Assembly: GCA_017434985.1 (NCBI GenBank)
Contig: JAFSFY010000029.1
Location: 1-48,163, forward strand
Length of the DNA stretch: 48,163 nucleotides
Reading direction: 5' to 3'
Origin: Clostridia bacterium
Lineage (GTDB): Bacteria; Bacillota; Clostridia; Oscillospirales; Acutalibacteraceae
Part shown: piece by piece, positions 1-7,437 of the stretch
Position numbering within the stretch: the first letter of the stretch is position 1
Layout: every line of letters begins with the position of its first letter
The notes under the pieces: model-generated
The model's database searches: none
Told to the model about the DNA's origin: nothing
The model's input: only the letters and a program-made list of their open reading frames with translations
Program-made: the position numbers and the translations under genes

Positions 1-66
1 CGAACGAAGTGAGGATTTCACATTGCGAAGCAATATTTCACCCACCCGAAAGGGTGGATTTAGTTG
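1..66. repeat. Array of mini-hairpins separated by ATTTCAC, cut by the left edge
   Basis: Three small palindromes follow one another. CGAAGTGAG (5-13) looks like the 3' arm of a hairpin whose other arm lies outside the window. ATTGC-gaa-GCAAT is at 22-34. CCACCC-gaaa-GGGTGG is at 42-57. The identical spacer ATTTCAC occurs at 15-21 and 35-41, and a variant ATTTAG follows at 58-63. The array abuts the tRNA-Arg terminator. It has no coding potential of note. I see a structured repeat; its function is unknown. Confidence 0.6.
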
Positions 67-98
67 AAAAAGCGACTTGTCGAAACAAGTCGCTTTTT
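67..98 (-). terminator. Bidirectional rho-independent terminator after tRNA-Arg
   Basis: A perfect 14-bp stem (67-80 with 85-98) has a CGAA loop. An A run on one side and a T run on the other make it work in either direction. It lies immediately beyond the 3' CCA of the minus-strand tRNA-Arg, which it most likely terminates. Confidence 0.85.
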
Positions 99-99
99 C

Positions 100-176
100 T
101 GGCCCGCCCGGAGGGATTCGAACCCCCGGCCTTTGGAATCGGAATCCACTGCGATATCCAGCTTCGCCACGGGCGG
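100..176 (-). tRNA. tRNA-Arg (anticodon CCG)
   Basis: The reverse complement folds as a full tRNA of 77 nt with an encoded CCA. The acceptor CCGCCCG pairs with CGGGCGG, followed by discriminator G. The D arm is GCGA...TCGC. The anticodon loop is TTCCGAT, giving anticodon CCG, which reads the CGG arginine codon. The T arm contains GTTCGAA. One pair at the base of the anticodon stem (G-A) is a mismatch. Confidence 0.93.
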
Positions 177-204
177 ATGTATTCATTTTTGAAAGGCAGT
201 ACCC

Positions 205-233
205 ATTTTACACTATGTTTGCCCACTTTGCAA
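205..233 (-). promoter_or_regulatory. Promoter of tRNA-Arg
   Basis: On the minus strand, TTGCAA (228-233) and TAAAAT (205-210) are separated by exactly 17 bp. The -10 box is preceded by TG. The box ends about 29 bp upstream of the mature tRNA 5' end. Confidence 0.6.
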
Positions 234-275
234 GCGAAAAAACGCTTTTCTTGGCAAAGAATTCGCAATTTTTTC

Positions 276-302
276 TTGACATTCTTGCAAATTTGCTATA
301 AA
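276..302 (+). promoter_or_regulatory. Promoter of the aromatic amino acid operon
   Basis: A consensus -35 box TTGACA (276-281) is followed by TATAAA (297-302), which carries an extended -10 TG dinucleotide (294-295). The spacer is 15 bp to this box, or 17 bp if the -10 is read as TAAATT at 299. Transcription would start near 308-312, giving a leader of about 190 nt before pheA. Confidence 0.7.
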
Positions 303-341
303 TTATAGGTATTATGATTCTAAAAGAAGGAGGAAAACGGC

Positions 342-407
342 ATGTTGTTTACGGCCCGATTTTATTACTTTAAACAGGACTGCCCGTTTTCCGCTATTTT
401 CGGATGA
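342..407 (+). CDS. Phe/Tyr-rich leader peptide of the aro operon attenuator
   Basis: A 21-codon open frame starts at ATG 342, about 8 nt after a perfect AAGGAGG (327-333), and stops at TGA 405-407. It contains five Phe (codons 3, 7, 10, 16, 20) and two Tyr codons. Codons 7-10 read Phe-Tyr-Tyr-Phe, and there is no Trp. The composition and position match the logic of leader peptides such as E. coli PheL, in which a ribosome starved for the end-product amino acids stalls and changes folding of the downstream RNA. The peptide itself probably has no function. It is too short for routine gene callers. It is followed by the mutually exclusive hairpins at 377-488 and then by an operon making Phe and Tyr precursors. 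Confidence 0.82.
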   Translation: MLFTARFYYFKQDCPFSAIFG

Positions 408-441
408 GCGTTTCATCCGGCGTATCGACAACGGACAGTCC
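377..441 (+). promoter_or_regulatory. Antiterminator and pause hairpin of the aro attenuator
   Basis: The 12-nt segment at 377-388 is complementary to 430-441 with one C-A mismatch, forming a long antiterminator stem. Inside it, CGGATGA (401-407) pairs perfectly with TCATCCG (413-419), a hairpin containing the leader stop codon. The 3' arm of the antiterminator shares bases 437-441 with the terminator's 5' arm, so the two cannot coexist. A ribosome stalled near codons 7-9 leaves most of 377-388 free. A ribosome reaching the stop at 405 covers it and lets the terminator form. Confidence 0.75.
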
Positions 442-488
442 GCAGCCGCTTATGCCTGAAAAGGCAAGAGGGGATGCGGATTTTTTAA
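437..488 (+). terminator. Attenuator terminator before pheA
   Basis: The stem AGTCCGCA (437-444) pairs with TGCGGATT (475-482) through one G-U pair. Further inner pairs are CTT/AAG and GCCT/AGGC, closed by a GAAA tetraloop (458-461). A run of six T (481-486) follows. The structure ends just before the GGAGG ribosome site of pheA (491-495). It is a leader terminator inside the operon's own transcript, not an end-of-gene terminator. Confidence 0.8.
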
Positions 489-502
489 TTGGAGGAAACA
501 CG

Positions 503-1591
503 ATGAACGACCTGCAAAAAGCACGACAGATCATCAACGAGACCGACGTGGAGATGGCGCGTCTCTTCGAAAGACGAATGGACGCCGCCCGTCTGGTTGC
601 CGCCTACAAAAAAGAAAACGGCTTGCCCGTGGATGATTTTGCGCGTGAAGAAGAGATCATCAAACGCAACACCTCGCTCATCACCGACGAAGACTATCGT
701 TCATACTACGTCAGCTTTCTGCAAAACACCATCGGCTTGTCCAAAAATCTGCAACATCGCCTGCTTGACGGGATGCGCGTGGCGTACAGCGGCGTGGAAG
801 GCGCGTTTGCCAATATCGCGGCCGAACGCATTTTTCCCGACGCCTCCTGCGTGGCGTGTGCGGATTTCAAAGCGGCATACGACGCGGTGGTGAACGGCGA
901 TTGTGATTGCGCGCTTCTCCCCATCGAAAACAGCAACAACGGCGACGTGGGGCAGGTGTTGGATCTCGCATTTTTCGGTTCACTGTTCGTCAGCGGTGTG
1001 TACGAGATCGAGATCGTGCAAAACCTCCTCGGTGTCAAAGGCGCCACGGTGCAGGACATCAAACAGGTCATCAGCCACCCGCAAGCCCTCGGTCAATGCA
1101 CCCCTTACATCCGTGAACATGGGTTTGAACCGATTGAAGAGGTTAACACCGCCGTGGCGGCGCGTAAGGTGGCAGAGTGGGGTCGTACCGATATCGCCGC
1201 CATCGGCAGTGAAGAAGCGGCCGAAAAATTCGGTCTTGTCAAACTTGAAAGCCACATCAACGAAAGCAGCAACAACACCACCCGTTTTGCGGTGTTTTCC
1301 CGTGCCGAAAAAGAACACAGCAAAAGCGATCGGCATTTCATTATGCTGTTCACCGTCAAAAACGCTGCCGGTTCGCTCGGCCGCGCGGTCTCGGTTATCG
1401 GGGAATACGGGTTCAATCTGCGCGCGTTGAAAAGCCGCCCGACCAAAGAACTCATTTGGGACTACTACTTCTATGCCGAAGGCGAAGGCAACCTTTACGG
1501 CGAAGAAGGCAAAGCCATGCTTGCCGAACTGAAAAAATGTTGCAGCAGCGTGAAGATCCTCGGCAGTTTTGAAAAAGAAATTCGTGTTTAG
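503..1591 (+). CDS. pheA: Bifunctional chorismate mutase / prephenate dehydratase (P-protein)
   Basis: Converts chorismate to prephenate and then to phenylpyruvate, the last steps before transamination to Phe. It has 362 residues. An AroQ-type chorismate mutase helical domain (about 1-85) carries the ERR, K and ARE residues expected at the active site. The dehydratase domain (about 92-270) begins RVAYSGVEGAF and has the TTRF motif at 259-262. A C-terminal ACT domain (about 275-360) has GSLG and KSRP in place of the usual GALV and ESRP effector motifs, so feedback inhibition by Phe is likely. ATG 503 is chosen because GGAGG lies 8 nt upstream. The in-frame ATG at 404 overlaps the leader stop and the attenuator. 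First structural gene after the attenuator. Confidence 0.93.
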   Translation: MNDLQKARQIINETDVEMARLFERRMDAARLVAAYKKENGLPVDDFAREEEIIKRNTSLITDEDYRSYYVSFLQNTIGLSKNLQHRLLDGMRVAYSGVEGAFANIAAERIFPDASCVACADFKAAYDAVVNGDCDCALLPIENSNNGDVGQVLDLAFFGSLFVSGVYEIEIVQNLLGVKGATVQDIKQVISHPQALGQCTPYIREHGFEPIEEVNTAVAARKVAEWGRTDIAAIGSEEAAEKFGLVKLESHINESSNNTTRFAVFSRAEKEHSKSDRHFIMLFTVKNAAGSLGRAVSVIGEYGFNLRALKSRPTKELIWDYYFYAEGEGNLYGEEGKAMLAELKKCCSSVKILGSFEKEIRV

Positions 1592-1602
1592 GAGTGTACG
1601 TG

Positions 1603-2622
1603 ATGCTCATTCCCGTGAAAACCTCGCAAGGAACGTATGATATCGTGCTGGAACGCGGAGCACTCGCCCGCGCGGGCGAATGGTTGCCGCTTGACCGTCG
1701 TGTCCTCATCGTGACCGATGACGGCGTTCCCGCCGCTTACGCACAAACGGTGGCGAACGCATGCAAACAGCCGACCGTCGTCACCATCCCGCAGGGGGAA
1801 GGCTCCAAACAACTGGATACGTGGCAACGTTTGTTGCAAGCGTTGGTCGACAACGCGTTCACCCGCACCGACTGTGTCGTCGCCGTGGGCGGCGGCGTGG
1901 TGGGCGATCTGGCGGGATTTGCCGCCGCGGCGTATATGCGCGGCATTGATTTTTACAACGTTCCCACCACCGTGTTGTCGCAGGTGGATTCCTCCATCGG
2001 CGGCAAAACCGCGGTCGATTTCCGCGGCCTTAAAAATTTGGTAGGTGCGTTTTATCCGCCCAAAAGGGTACTCATCGACCCCGACACCTTGCGCACGCTT
2101 CCCGCGCGGCAACTGTCCAACGGACTCGCCGAATCGGTGAAAATGGCGGCAACGTTTGACGCGGATCTGTTCGCGTTGCTGGAAACCGAAGATCCGTTTG
2201 CCGAATCGGTGTTAGACACCGTGATCGAACGGTCGCTTTGCATCAAACGAACGGTCGTGGAGCAGGACGAACGCGAGGGCGGTCTGCGTAAAGTGCTCAA
2301 TTTCGGGCACACGCTGGCGCACGCGATCGAAAGCGTGTACGATATGCAAACCTATTATCACGGCGAATGCGTGGCGCTCGGTATGTTGCCGATGTCGGCC
2401 CCCGCCGTGCGCGAGAGACTGATTCCCGTGCTTCGCAAATTGTCGTTGCCGATCACGTTTGACGCTCCCATCGACGAGTTGTTGGATGCGTGCCGTCACG
2501 ATAAAAAAACCGCGGGCGACACCATCACGGTGGTCACCGCTCCCGCCGTGGGAACGTACGAAATGAAAACCATTCCCTTTGACGAATTTACGCAACAGAT
2601 AAGGCAGGTGCTTGCGCGATGA
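1603..2622 (+). CDS. aroB: 3-dehydroquinate synthase
   Basis: Second step of the shikimate pathway: DAHP to 3-dehydroquinate, an NAD- and metal-dependent cytoplasmic enzyme. It has 339 residues, normal for the family. Visible hallmarks are the NAD-binding AVGGGVVGDLAGF, the SQVDSSIGGKTAVD stretch, and metal ligands in LAESVK, NFGHTLAHAIE and YYHGE. The start is ATG 1603, 8 nt after AGGAG (1590-1594). In-frame GTG codons at 1594 and 1600 overlap or touch that ribosome site and are less likely. The gap to pheA is 11 nt and it overlaps aroC by 4 nt (ATGA), suggesting translational coupling. Confidence 0.95.
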   Translation: MLIPVKTSQGTYDIVLERGALARAGEWLPLDRRVLIVTDDGVPAAYAQTVANACKQPTVVTIPQGEGSKQLDTWQRLLQALVDNAFTRTDCVVAVGGGVVGDLAGFAAAAYMRGIDFYNVPTTVLSQVDSSIGGKTAVDFRGLKNLVGAFYPPKRVLIDPDTLRTLPARQLSNGLAESVKMAATFDADLFALLETEDPFAESVLDTVIERSLCIKRTVVEQDEREGGLRKVLNFGHTLAHAIESVYDMQTYYHGECVALGMLPMSAPAVRERLIPVLRKLSLPITFDAPIDELLDACRHDKKTAGDTITVVTAPAVGTYEMKTIPFDEFTQQIRQVLAR

Positions 2623-3713
2623 AAAACACCTTTGGAAACCACGTGGCGGTCACGTTGTTCGGCGAAAGTCACGGTCCCGCCATCGGCGCGGTGATCGACG
2701 GGTTGGCGCCCGGCATTCCCGTGGATACGGCGTTTATCGATAAATTGCTTTCTCGCCGCCGTCCGGCGGGGGATATTTCCACCACGCGACACGAGGCGGA
2801 TCCTTTCGTGATCGAAAGCGGTGTATTTGAGGGCAAAACCACCGGCACCCCGTTGTGCATTCTCATCCCGAACGGCGACACCCGTTCGTCGGATTATGCC
2901 GCCACGCGCTTTTTGGCGCGTCCCTCCCACGCGGATTACACCGCCTATTGCAAATATCACGGTTTTGAAGACCCTCGCGGCGGCGGCCATTTCAGCGGCC
3001 GTATCACCGCGGCGGTGGTGGCGGCAGGCGCGATCGTGTTGTCGGCTTTGAATCGAAAAGGCATTCGCATTGCCACCCACATCGCCTCTTGCGGCGGTGT
3101 GTCTGACCGTGCATTTGAGGATTTGTCTGCCGATATGACCGCTCTTGACGAGCGCGATTTCGGCGTGTTGGACGAGACGGTTGCCGACCGTATGATGAAT
3201 GCCATCCGCGAAGCCAAACAAGCGGGCGACAGCGTTGGCGGCACACTCGAAACGGTCGTAACGGGGTTGCCTGCCGGTGTAGGCGAACCGTGGTTTGACA
3301 CGGTGGAGAGTATGCTCTCCCACGCACTGTTTGCCATTCCCGCCGTGAAAGGCGTGGAATTTGGTGCGGGTTTTGCCCTTGCCGACATGCGCGGCTCGGT
3401 GGCAAACGATCCGTTTTGTATGCAAGGCGGTGCCGTGTGCACCGTCACCAACCACAGCGGCGGTATCAACGGCGGCATCACCAACGGGATGCCCGTGTTG
3501 TTCCGTTGCGCGATACGTCCTACCCCCACCATCGGGCGGGAACAAGAGACTGTGAATATGCAAACGGGTGAAGATGCCACGCTTCTTGCCAAAGGACGGC
3601 ACGACCCGTGCATCGTCCACCGTGCGCGCGTGGTGGTAGACTGCCTTACTGCGCTGGTGCTCGCGGATATGCTTACCGGGCGTTTCGGTACGGATTGGTT
3701 GGGAACGGTATGA
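2619..3713 (+). CDS. aroC: Chorismate synthase
   Basis: Last common step: EPSP to chorismate, using reduced FMN. It has 364 residues. Visible signatures are the N-terminal GNHVAVTLFGESHG, the RRPAGDIST segment, and RPSHADYTAYCKYHGFEDPRGG with the catalytic His, followed by GGGHFSGR. Its ATG overlaps the aroB stop by 4 nt and its own TGA overlaps the next start in the same way. The protein looks complete and ordinary for the monofunctional bacterial type, which depends on an outside flavin reductase that is not encoded nearby. Confidence 0.95.
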   Translation: MKNTFGNHVAVTLFGESHGPAIGAVIDGLAPGIPVDTAFIDKLLSRRRPAGDISTTRHEADPFVIESGVFEGKTTGTPLCILIPNGDTRSSDYAATRFLARPSHADYTAYCKYHGFEDPRGGGHFSGRITAAVVAAGAIVLSALNRKGIRIATHIASCGGVSDRAFEDLSADMTALDERDFGVLDETVADRMMNAIREAKQAGDSVGGTLETVVTGLPAGVGEPWFDTVESMLSHALFAIPAVKGVEFGAGFALADMRGSVANDPFCMQGGAVCTVTNHSGGINGGITNGMPVLFRCAIRPTPTIGREQETVNMQTGEDATLLAKGRHDPCIVHRARVVVDCLTALVLADMLTGRFGTDWLGTV

Positions 3714-4960
3714 CGTACGGATTGATCGGTGAGCGGTTGGGACACAGTTTTTCCAAACGTATCCACACCGCGCTGTTTGACTATGACTATGAACTGAAAG
3801 AAATTCCGCGTGAAGAATTGCACGCATTTATGACGGCACGCGCGTTTTGCGCCATCAACGTGACCATCCCGTATAAACAAGCGGTGATCCCGTATTTGGA
3901 CGAGGTCAGTGACGTGGCGCGGTGCATCGGCGCGGTCAATACCATCGTCAACCGCGATGGTAAACTTTACGGTGATAACACCGATTTCGGTGGCATGCTC
4001 GCGCTTCTCGACAAAGCAGGTATTGTTCTCGCTGATAAAAATGTGTTGATCCTCGGCAGCGGCGGCACGTCCAAAACCGCGTTGGCGGTGGCACAGCACG
4101 GCGGTTGCGCGCGTGTGTACCGCGTGTCGCGGACGGGGGAGAATGGGTGTATCACCTACGAGCAAGCCCGTGCGTATGCCGACACCCACGTCATCATCAA
4201 CACCACCCCGTGCGGGATGTATCCGCACATCGGTGAAAGCGCGATCGACATTGCGTCTTTTCCCTGTTTGGAAGGCGTATTGGACGCGGTGTACAACCCG
4301 CTTCGCTCCAAGTTGGTGTGCGACGCGCGTGAGAGCGGTATTACGGCGGTGGGCGGTTTGTATATGCTCATCGCGCAAGCCGTGTTGGCGGCCGAACGCT
4401 TTGTGGGTGAAACGGTGCCGCGCGAAGCGATGGACGAACTGTATACGAGCCTGTTGCGTGAAACGCAAAACGTGGTGCTCATTGGTATGCCGGGCAGCGG
4501 CAAAACCACCGTCGGTCACCTGTTGGCCGATCGTCTCGGCCTTGCCTTTGTGGATACCGACGACGAGATCGTGAAACGCGAAGGCCGTTCCATCCCCGAA
4601 ATTTTCAAAGCGGTAGGGGAAACGGGATTCCGCGATATTGAGGAAGCGGTCATCCGTGAGGTGGCCACCCGTCAAGGCGCGGTGATCGCCACGGGCGGCG
4701 GCGCGATCTTGCGCAAACAAAACGTCGATCTGCTCAAAGAAAACGGGCGCGTGTATTTTCTCGACCGTCCGCTTGAAGAGTTGATTGCGACTAAAGACAG
4801 ACCCTTGTCGTCCGACCGCGAGGCGCTTGCACAGCGCTATCGCGAACGATACGACAGTTATTGTGCGCGATGTGACTGTCACGTCACGCAAACGACCACC
4901 CCCGAAGCGGCGGCAACGTATATCGAGGAGGAATGTATCCGTGAAATTGCTGGTACTTAA
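3710..4960 (+). CDS. Fused shikimate dehydrogenase - shikimate kinase
   Basis: One 416-residue chain carries two consecutive steps: NADPH reduction of 3-dehydroshikimate, then phosphorylation of shikimate. The AroE half (about 1-250) has GHSFSK (shikimate-binding serines), NVTIPYK with the catalytic Lys, GAVNT, NTDFGG with the catalytic Asp, and a LGSGGTSKTA nucleotide loop. The AroK half (about 255-416) has Walker A GMPGSGKTT at 259-267, the DTDDE motif, FRDIE, ATGGGA and the lid KDRPL. All key residues are present in both halves and no stop or frameshift separates them. The start is ATG 3710 in the ATGA overlap with aroC. An open frame extends upstream to 3608 but only inside aroC. Confidence 0.93.
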   Translation: MTYGLIGERLGHSFSKRIHTALFDYDYELKEIPREELHAFMTARAFCAINVTIPYKQAVIPYLDEVSDVARCIGAVNTIVNRDGKLYGDNTDFGGMLALLDKAGIVLADKNVLILGSGGTSKTALAVAQHGGCARVYRVSRTGENGCITYEQARAYADTHVIINTTPCGMYPHIGESAIDIASFPCLEGVLDAVYNPLRSKLVCDARESGITAVGGLYMLIAQAVLAAERFVGETVPREAMDELYTSLLRETQNVVLIGMPGSGKTTVGHLLADRLGLAFVDTDDEIVKREGRSIPEIFKAVGETGFRDIEEAVIREVATRQGAVIATGGGAILRKQNVDLLKENGRVYFLDRPLEELIATKDRPLSSDREALAQRYRERYDSYCARCDCHVTQTTTPEAAATYIEEECIREIAGT

Positions 4961-5375
4961 CGGCCCGAATCTCAATATGCTCGGCATCCGCGAACCGTCG
5001 GTATACGGTCATCAGACCTACGACGATTTATGCACGCTGATTCGTGATCACGCGGCGAAAATCGGTGCCGACGTGGAGATCTACCAATCCAATCACGAAG
5101 GGGATCTGGTGGACAAGATACAAAGCGCCTACCAACGTGTAAACGGCATTGTCATCAATCCCGCCGCTTATACGCACACCAGTGTGGCGTTGCTTGACGC
5201 GTTAAAAGCCGTGGGGATCCCCGCGGTGGAAGTGCACATTTCCGACGTATCCAAACGCGAAGAATTTCGGCAGGTGAGTTACGTTCGCCCGTATTGTCGT
5301 GCCACCATTGCGGGACACGGGTTTAACGGTTACCTTGAGGCGATGGATCTGTTGATGGCGGAGGCGAACGTATGA
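4941..5375 (+). CDS. aroQ: 3-dehydroquinate dehydratase, type II
   Basis: Dehydrates 3-dehydroquinate to 3-dehydroshikimate; type II enzymes form dodecamers. It has 144 residues, the family's usual length. Visible signatures are LVLNGPNLNMLG near the N terminus, YQSNHEGDLVDKI, INPAAYTHTSVAL and VEVHISD. The start is GTG 4941, preceded by GAGGAGGA (4925-4932), so the gene overlaps the end of the aroE-aroK fusion by 20 nt. A longer in-frame reading upstream lies wholly inside that gene and lacks homology. It overlaps aroA by ATGA. Confidence 0.94.
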   Translation: MKLLVLNGPNLNMLGIREPSVYGHQTYDDLCTLIRDHAAKIGADVEIYQSNHEGDLVDKIQSAYQRVNGIVINPAAYTHTSVALLDALKAVGIPAVEVHISDVSKREEFRQVSYVRPYCRATIAGHGFNGYLEAMDLLMAEANV

Positions 5376-6574
5376 CCGTTACCGTCACCCCCTCCAAAGC
5401 TACGGGGCGCGTGAGTGCCCCGCCCTCCAAAAGTATGGCGCATCGGGCACTCATCTGCGGTGCTTTGTGCCACCAAGCGACCATTGAGAACGTGGCCTTT
5501 TCCAAAGATATTGAAGCCACGCTTGCGTGTTTGCAAGCACTCGGCGCGTCGGTTCAACTTGACGGCGCGACGGTGCATATCGGCGGATTGTCGCTTGCCA
5601 ATATTCCGGCAAATGCGTGCCTGCCCTGCAATGAAAGCGGCAGTACCTTGCGTTTTTTCCTACCGCTGTGTATGGCGGCGGGTGTGCCGATCACCTTGAC
5701 GGGAAGTACACGTTTGTTTGAACGTCCACTCACCGTGTACGAAGATATTGCTCGTGAGGGGCACATTCAGTTTGACAAACAAGCCGACCGTGTGACGGTG
5801 TGCGGCCGCCTTGCAAGCGGCGACTATACCGTTCCCGGCAATATCTCCAGCCAATTTATCACGGGATTACTTTTCGTGTTACCGCTCTTGTCGGGGGACA
5901 GCACGCTGACGGTGACCGAGCCGTTTGAAAGCGCCTCGTATATTGACCTGACGCTGCAATGTTTGTCCGATTTCGGTGTGGACGTGAGGCGAAGCGGTAA
6001 CCGCTTTACAATACGCGGTTCTCAACGCCCCACGGCGATCGCTTATACGGTAGAAGGGGATTGTTCCAACGCCGCCTTTTTGGAAGCCTTGAACGTGCTC
6101 GGTGGTTCGGTACGCGTGGAAGGATTACGTGAAACCACCCTGCAGGGTGACCGCGTGTATACCGACATTTTCAGTAAACTCGTACACGACGGAGCGCGTG
6201 TTGACCTAGCCGATTGTCCCGATTTGGCGCCCGTTGCGTTTGCGGTGGCGGCGGCTTTGAACGGAGCGACCTTTACGGGGACGGCGCGATTGTGTATCAA
6301 AGAAAGTGACCGTGCCGCCGCGATGGCGGAGGAACTTGCCAAATTCGGTATTGCCGTCACGGTGGGGGAGAACACCGTTATCGTTCACAAAGGCACGCTC
6401 ACCAAACCGACGGTGCCGCTGTGCGGGCATAACGACCATCGCATCGTGATGGCGCTCACCGTGCTTGCCACCTTGACGGGCGGTACGATCGACGGTGCCG
6501 AAGCGGTCAGCAAAAGTTATCCCGACTTTTTTGACGTGATGAAATTGTTACAGATAGGAATCAAAACGCTATGA
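5372..6574 (+). CDS. aroA: 3-phosphoshikimate 1-carboxyvinyltransferase (EPSP synthase)
   Basis: Adds enolpyruvyl from PEP to shikimate-3-phosphate. It has 400 residues and two similar lobes. Motifs visible are PSKSMAHRAL near the N terminus, CNESGSTLRF (PEP/glyphosate-site region), GNISSQFITGLL, EGDCSNAAFLEAL with the catalytic Asp, and HNDHRIVMAL near the C terminus. The N-E-S-G-S-T-L-R reading in place of NAGT is typical of class II-like EPSP synthases of Gram-positive bacteria. ATGA overlaps at both ends place it firmly in the operon. Confidence 0.95.
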   Translation: MTVTVTPSKATGRVSAPPSKSMAHRALICGALCHQATIENVAFSKDIEATLACLQALGASVQLDGATVHIGGLSLANIPANACLPCNESGSTLRFFLPLCMAAGVPITLTGSTRLFERPLTVYEDIAREGHIQFDKQADRVTVCGRLASGDYTVPGNISSQFITGLLFVLPLLSGDSTLTVTEPFESASYIDLTLQCLSDFGVDVRRSGNRFTIRGSQRPTAIAYTVEGDCSNAAFLEALNVLGGSVRVEGLRETTLQGDRVYTDIFSKLVHDGARVDLADCPDLAPVAFAVAAALNGATFTGTARLCIKESDRAAAMAEELAKFGIAVTVGENTVIVHKGTLTKPTVPLCGHNDHRIVMALTVLATLTGGTIDGAEAVSKSYPDFFDVMKLLQIGIKTL

Positions 6575-7431
6575 CATTACCCGAAAACGGGCGCGTGCTG
6601 ATTGTCGGTCTGGGTCTTCTGGGCGGCAGTTACGCGATGGCCCTTACCAAAAAAGGATACCACGTTTCCGCCATCACGCGGGATCGGGAATCCATCGACT
6701 ACGCCGTGTCCCACGGATTGATCGACCACGGTTCCACCGAGGTGGAGCAATCCCTGATCGACGAGGCGGACGCCGTGGTGTTTGCGCTGTATCCCCACGT
6801 ATTTGTGGAGTGGATAAAGCAATACGGCCATCGGCTTCGCCCCGGTGTTCCCGTTACCGACGTGACGGGCGTTAAAAGTTGCGTGGTGTACGAAGTGCAA
6901 GCGTTGTTGCCGCCGGGGGTCGAGTTTATTTCGGCTCACCCGATGGCCGGCCGTGAAACGAGCGGCGTCCAAAACAGCGACGACAGTATTTTCGTCGGCG
7001 CGAACTATATCGTGGTGCCCACCGAACAAAACACCCCCGAAGCGATCGCGTGGTGTCGGCAATTCGGTGCAACGCTTGGATTTTCCAAGATCTCGGTGCT
7101 GTCTCCCGAAAAACACGATTCGATGATCGCCTTTTTGTCGCAGTTGGCGCACGCCATTGCGGTCTCGCTGATGTGTGCCAACGACGATCCCGATCTGGTG
7201 CAGTATACGGGTGACTCGTTCCGCGACCTGACGCGCATTGCCAACATCAACGACGAGATGTGGAGCGAGCTGTTTTTATCCAATCGCGATGCCCTGCTTG
7301 CCGAAATGGACACCTATCGCGAAACCTTTGATCGGCTGTATGATACCATCAAAAACGGGGACCGTGAGGCGATGCGTGAAATGATGCGTTTGTCCACCGC
7401 GCGCCGCCGTCAATTCAACAAGAAAGTGTGA
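6571..7431 (+). CDS. tyrA: Prephenate dehydrogenase
   Basis: NAD(P)-dependent oxidative decarboxylation of prephenate to 4-hydroxyphenylpyruvate, the tyrosine branch. It has 286 residues. It starts with a Rossmann loop VGLGLLGGSYAM, then VTDVTGVKS and the HPMAGRE motif that binds prephenate. The C-terminal part is the all-helical dimerisation domain. There is no C-terminal ACT domain of the kind found in Bacillus-type TyrA, so allosteric control by Tyr, if any, must act elsewhere. Overlaps aroA by ATGA. The next gene follows after 6 nt. Confidence 0.93.
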   Translation: MTLPENGRVLIVGLGLLGGSYAMALTKKGYHVSAITRDRESIDYAVSHGLIDHGSTEVEQSLIDEADAVVFALYPHVFVEWIKQYGHRLRPGVPVTDVTGVKSCVVYEVQALLPPGVEFISAHPMAGRETSGVQNSDDSIFVGANYIVVPTEQNTPEAIAWCRQFGATLGFSKISVLSPEKHDSMIAFLSQLAHAIAVSLMCANDDPDLVQYTGDSFRDLTRIANINDEMWSELFLSNRDALLAEMDTYRETFDRLYDTIKNGDREAMREMMRLSTARRRQFNKKV

Positions 7432-7437
7432 AGCCCT

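Noticed and set aside
9-308. 99-codon plus-strand frame over the first 300 nt
   Set aside because: Crosses the tRNA-Arg gene, its terminator and hairpins; no ribosome site.
308-500. T-box riboswitch before the aromatic operon
   Set aside because: The leader is too short and has no recognisable T-box sequence or specifier stem; a translated leader explains it better.
404-502. Earlier in-frame ATG at 404 for pheA
   Set aside because: It overlaps the leader stop and runs through the attenuator hairpins with no ribosome site; the ATG at 503 has GGAGG and matches the AroQ domain start.
2496-4987. Long minus-strand open frames opposite aroC and aroE-aroK
   Set aside because: Shadow frames caused by GC-rich codon bias; they are His/Arg-rich with no motifs, while the plus strand encodes full enzymes.
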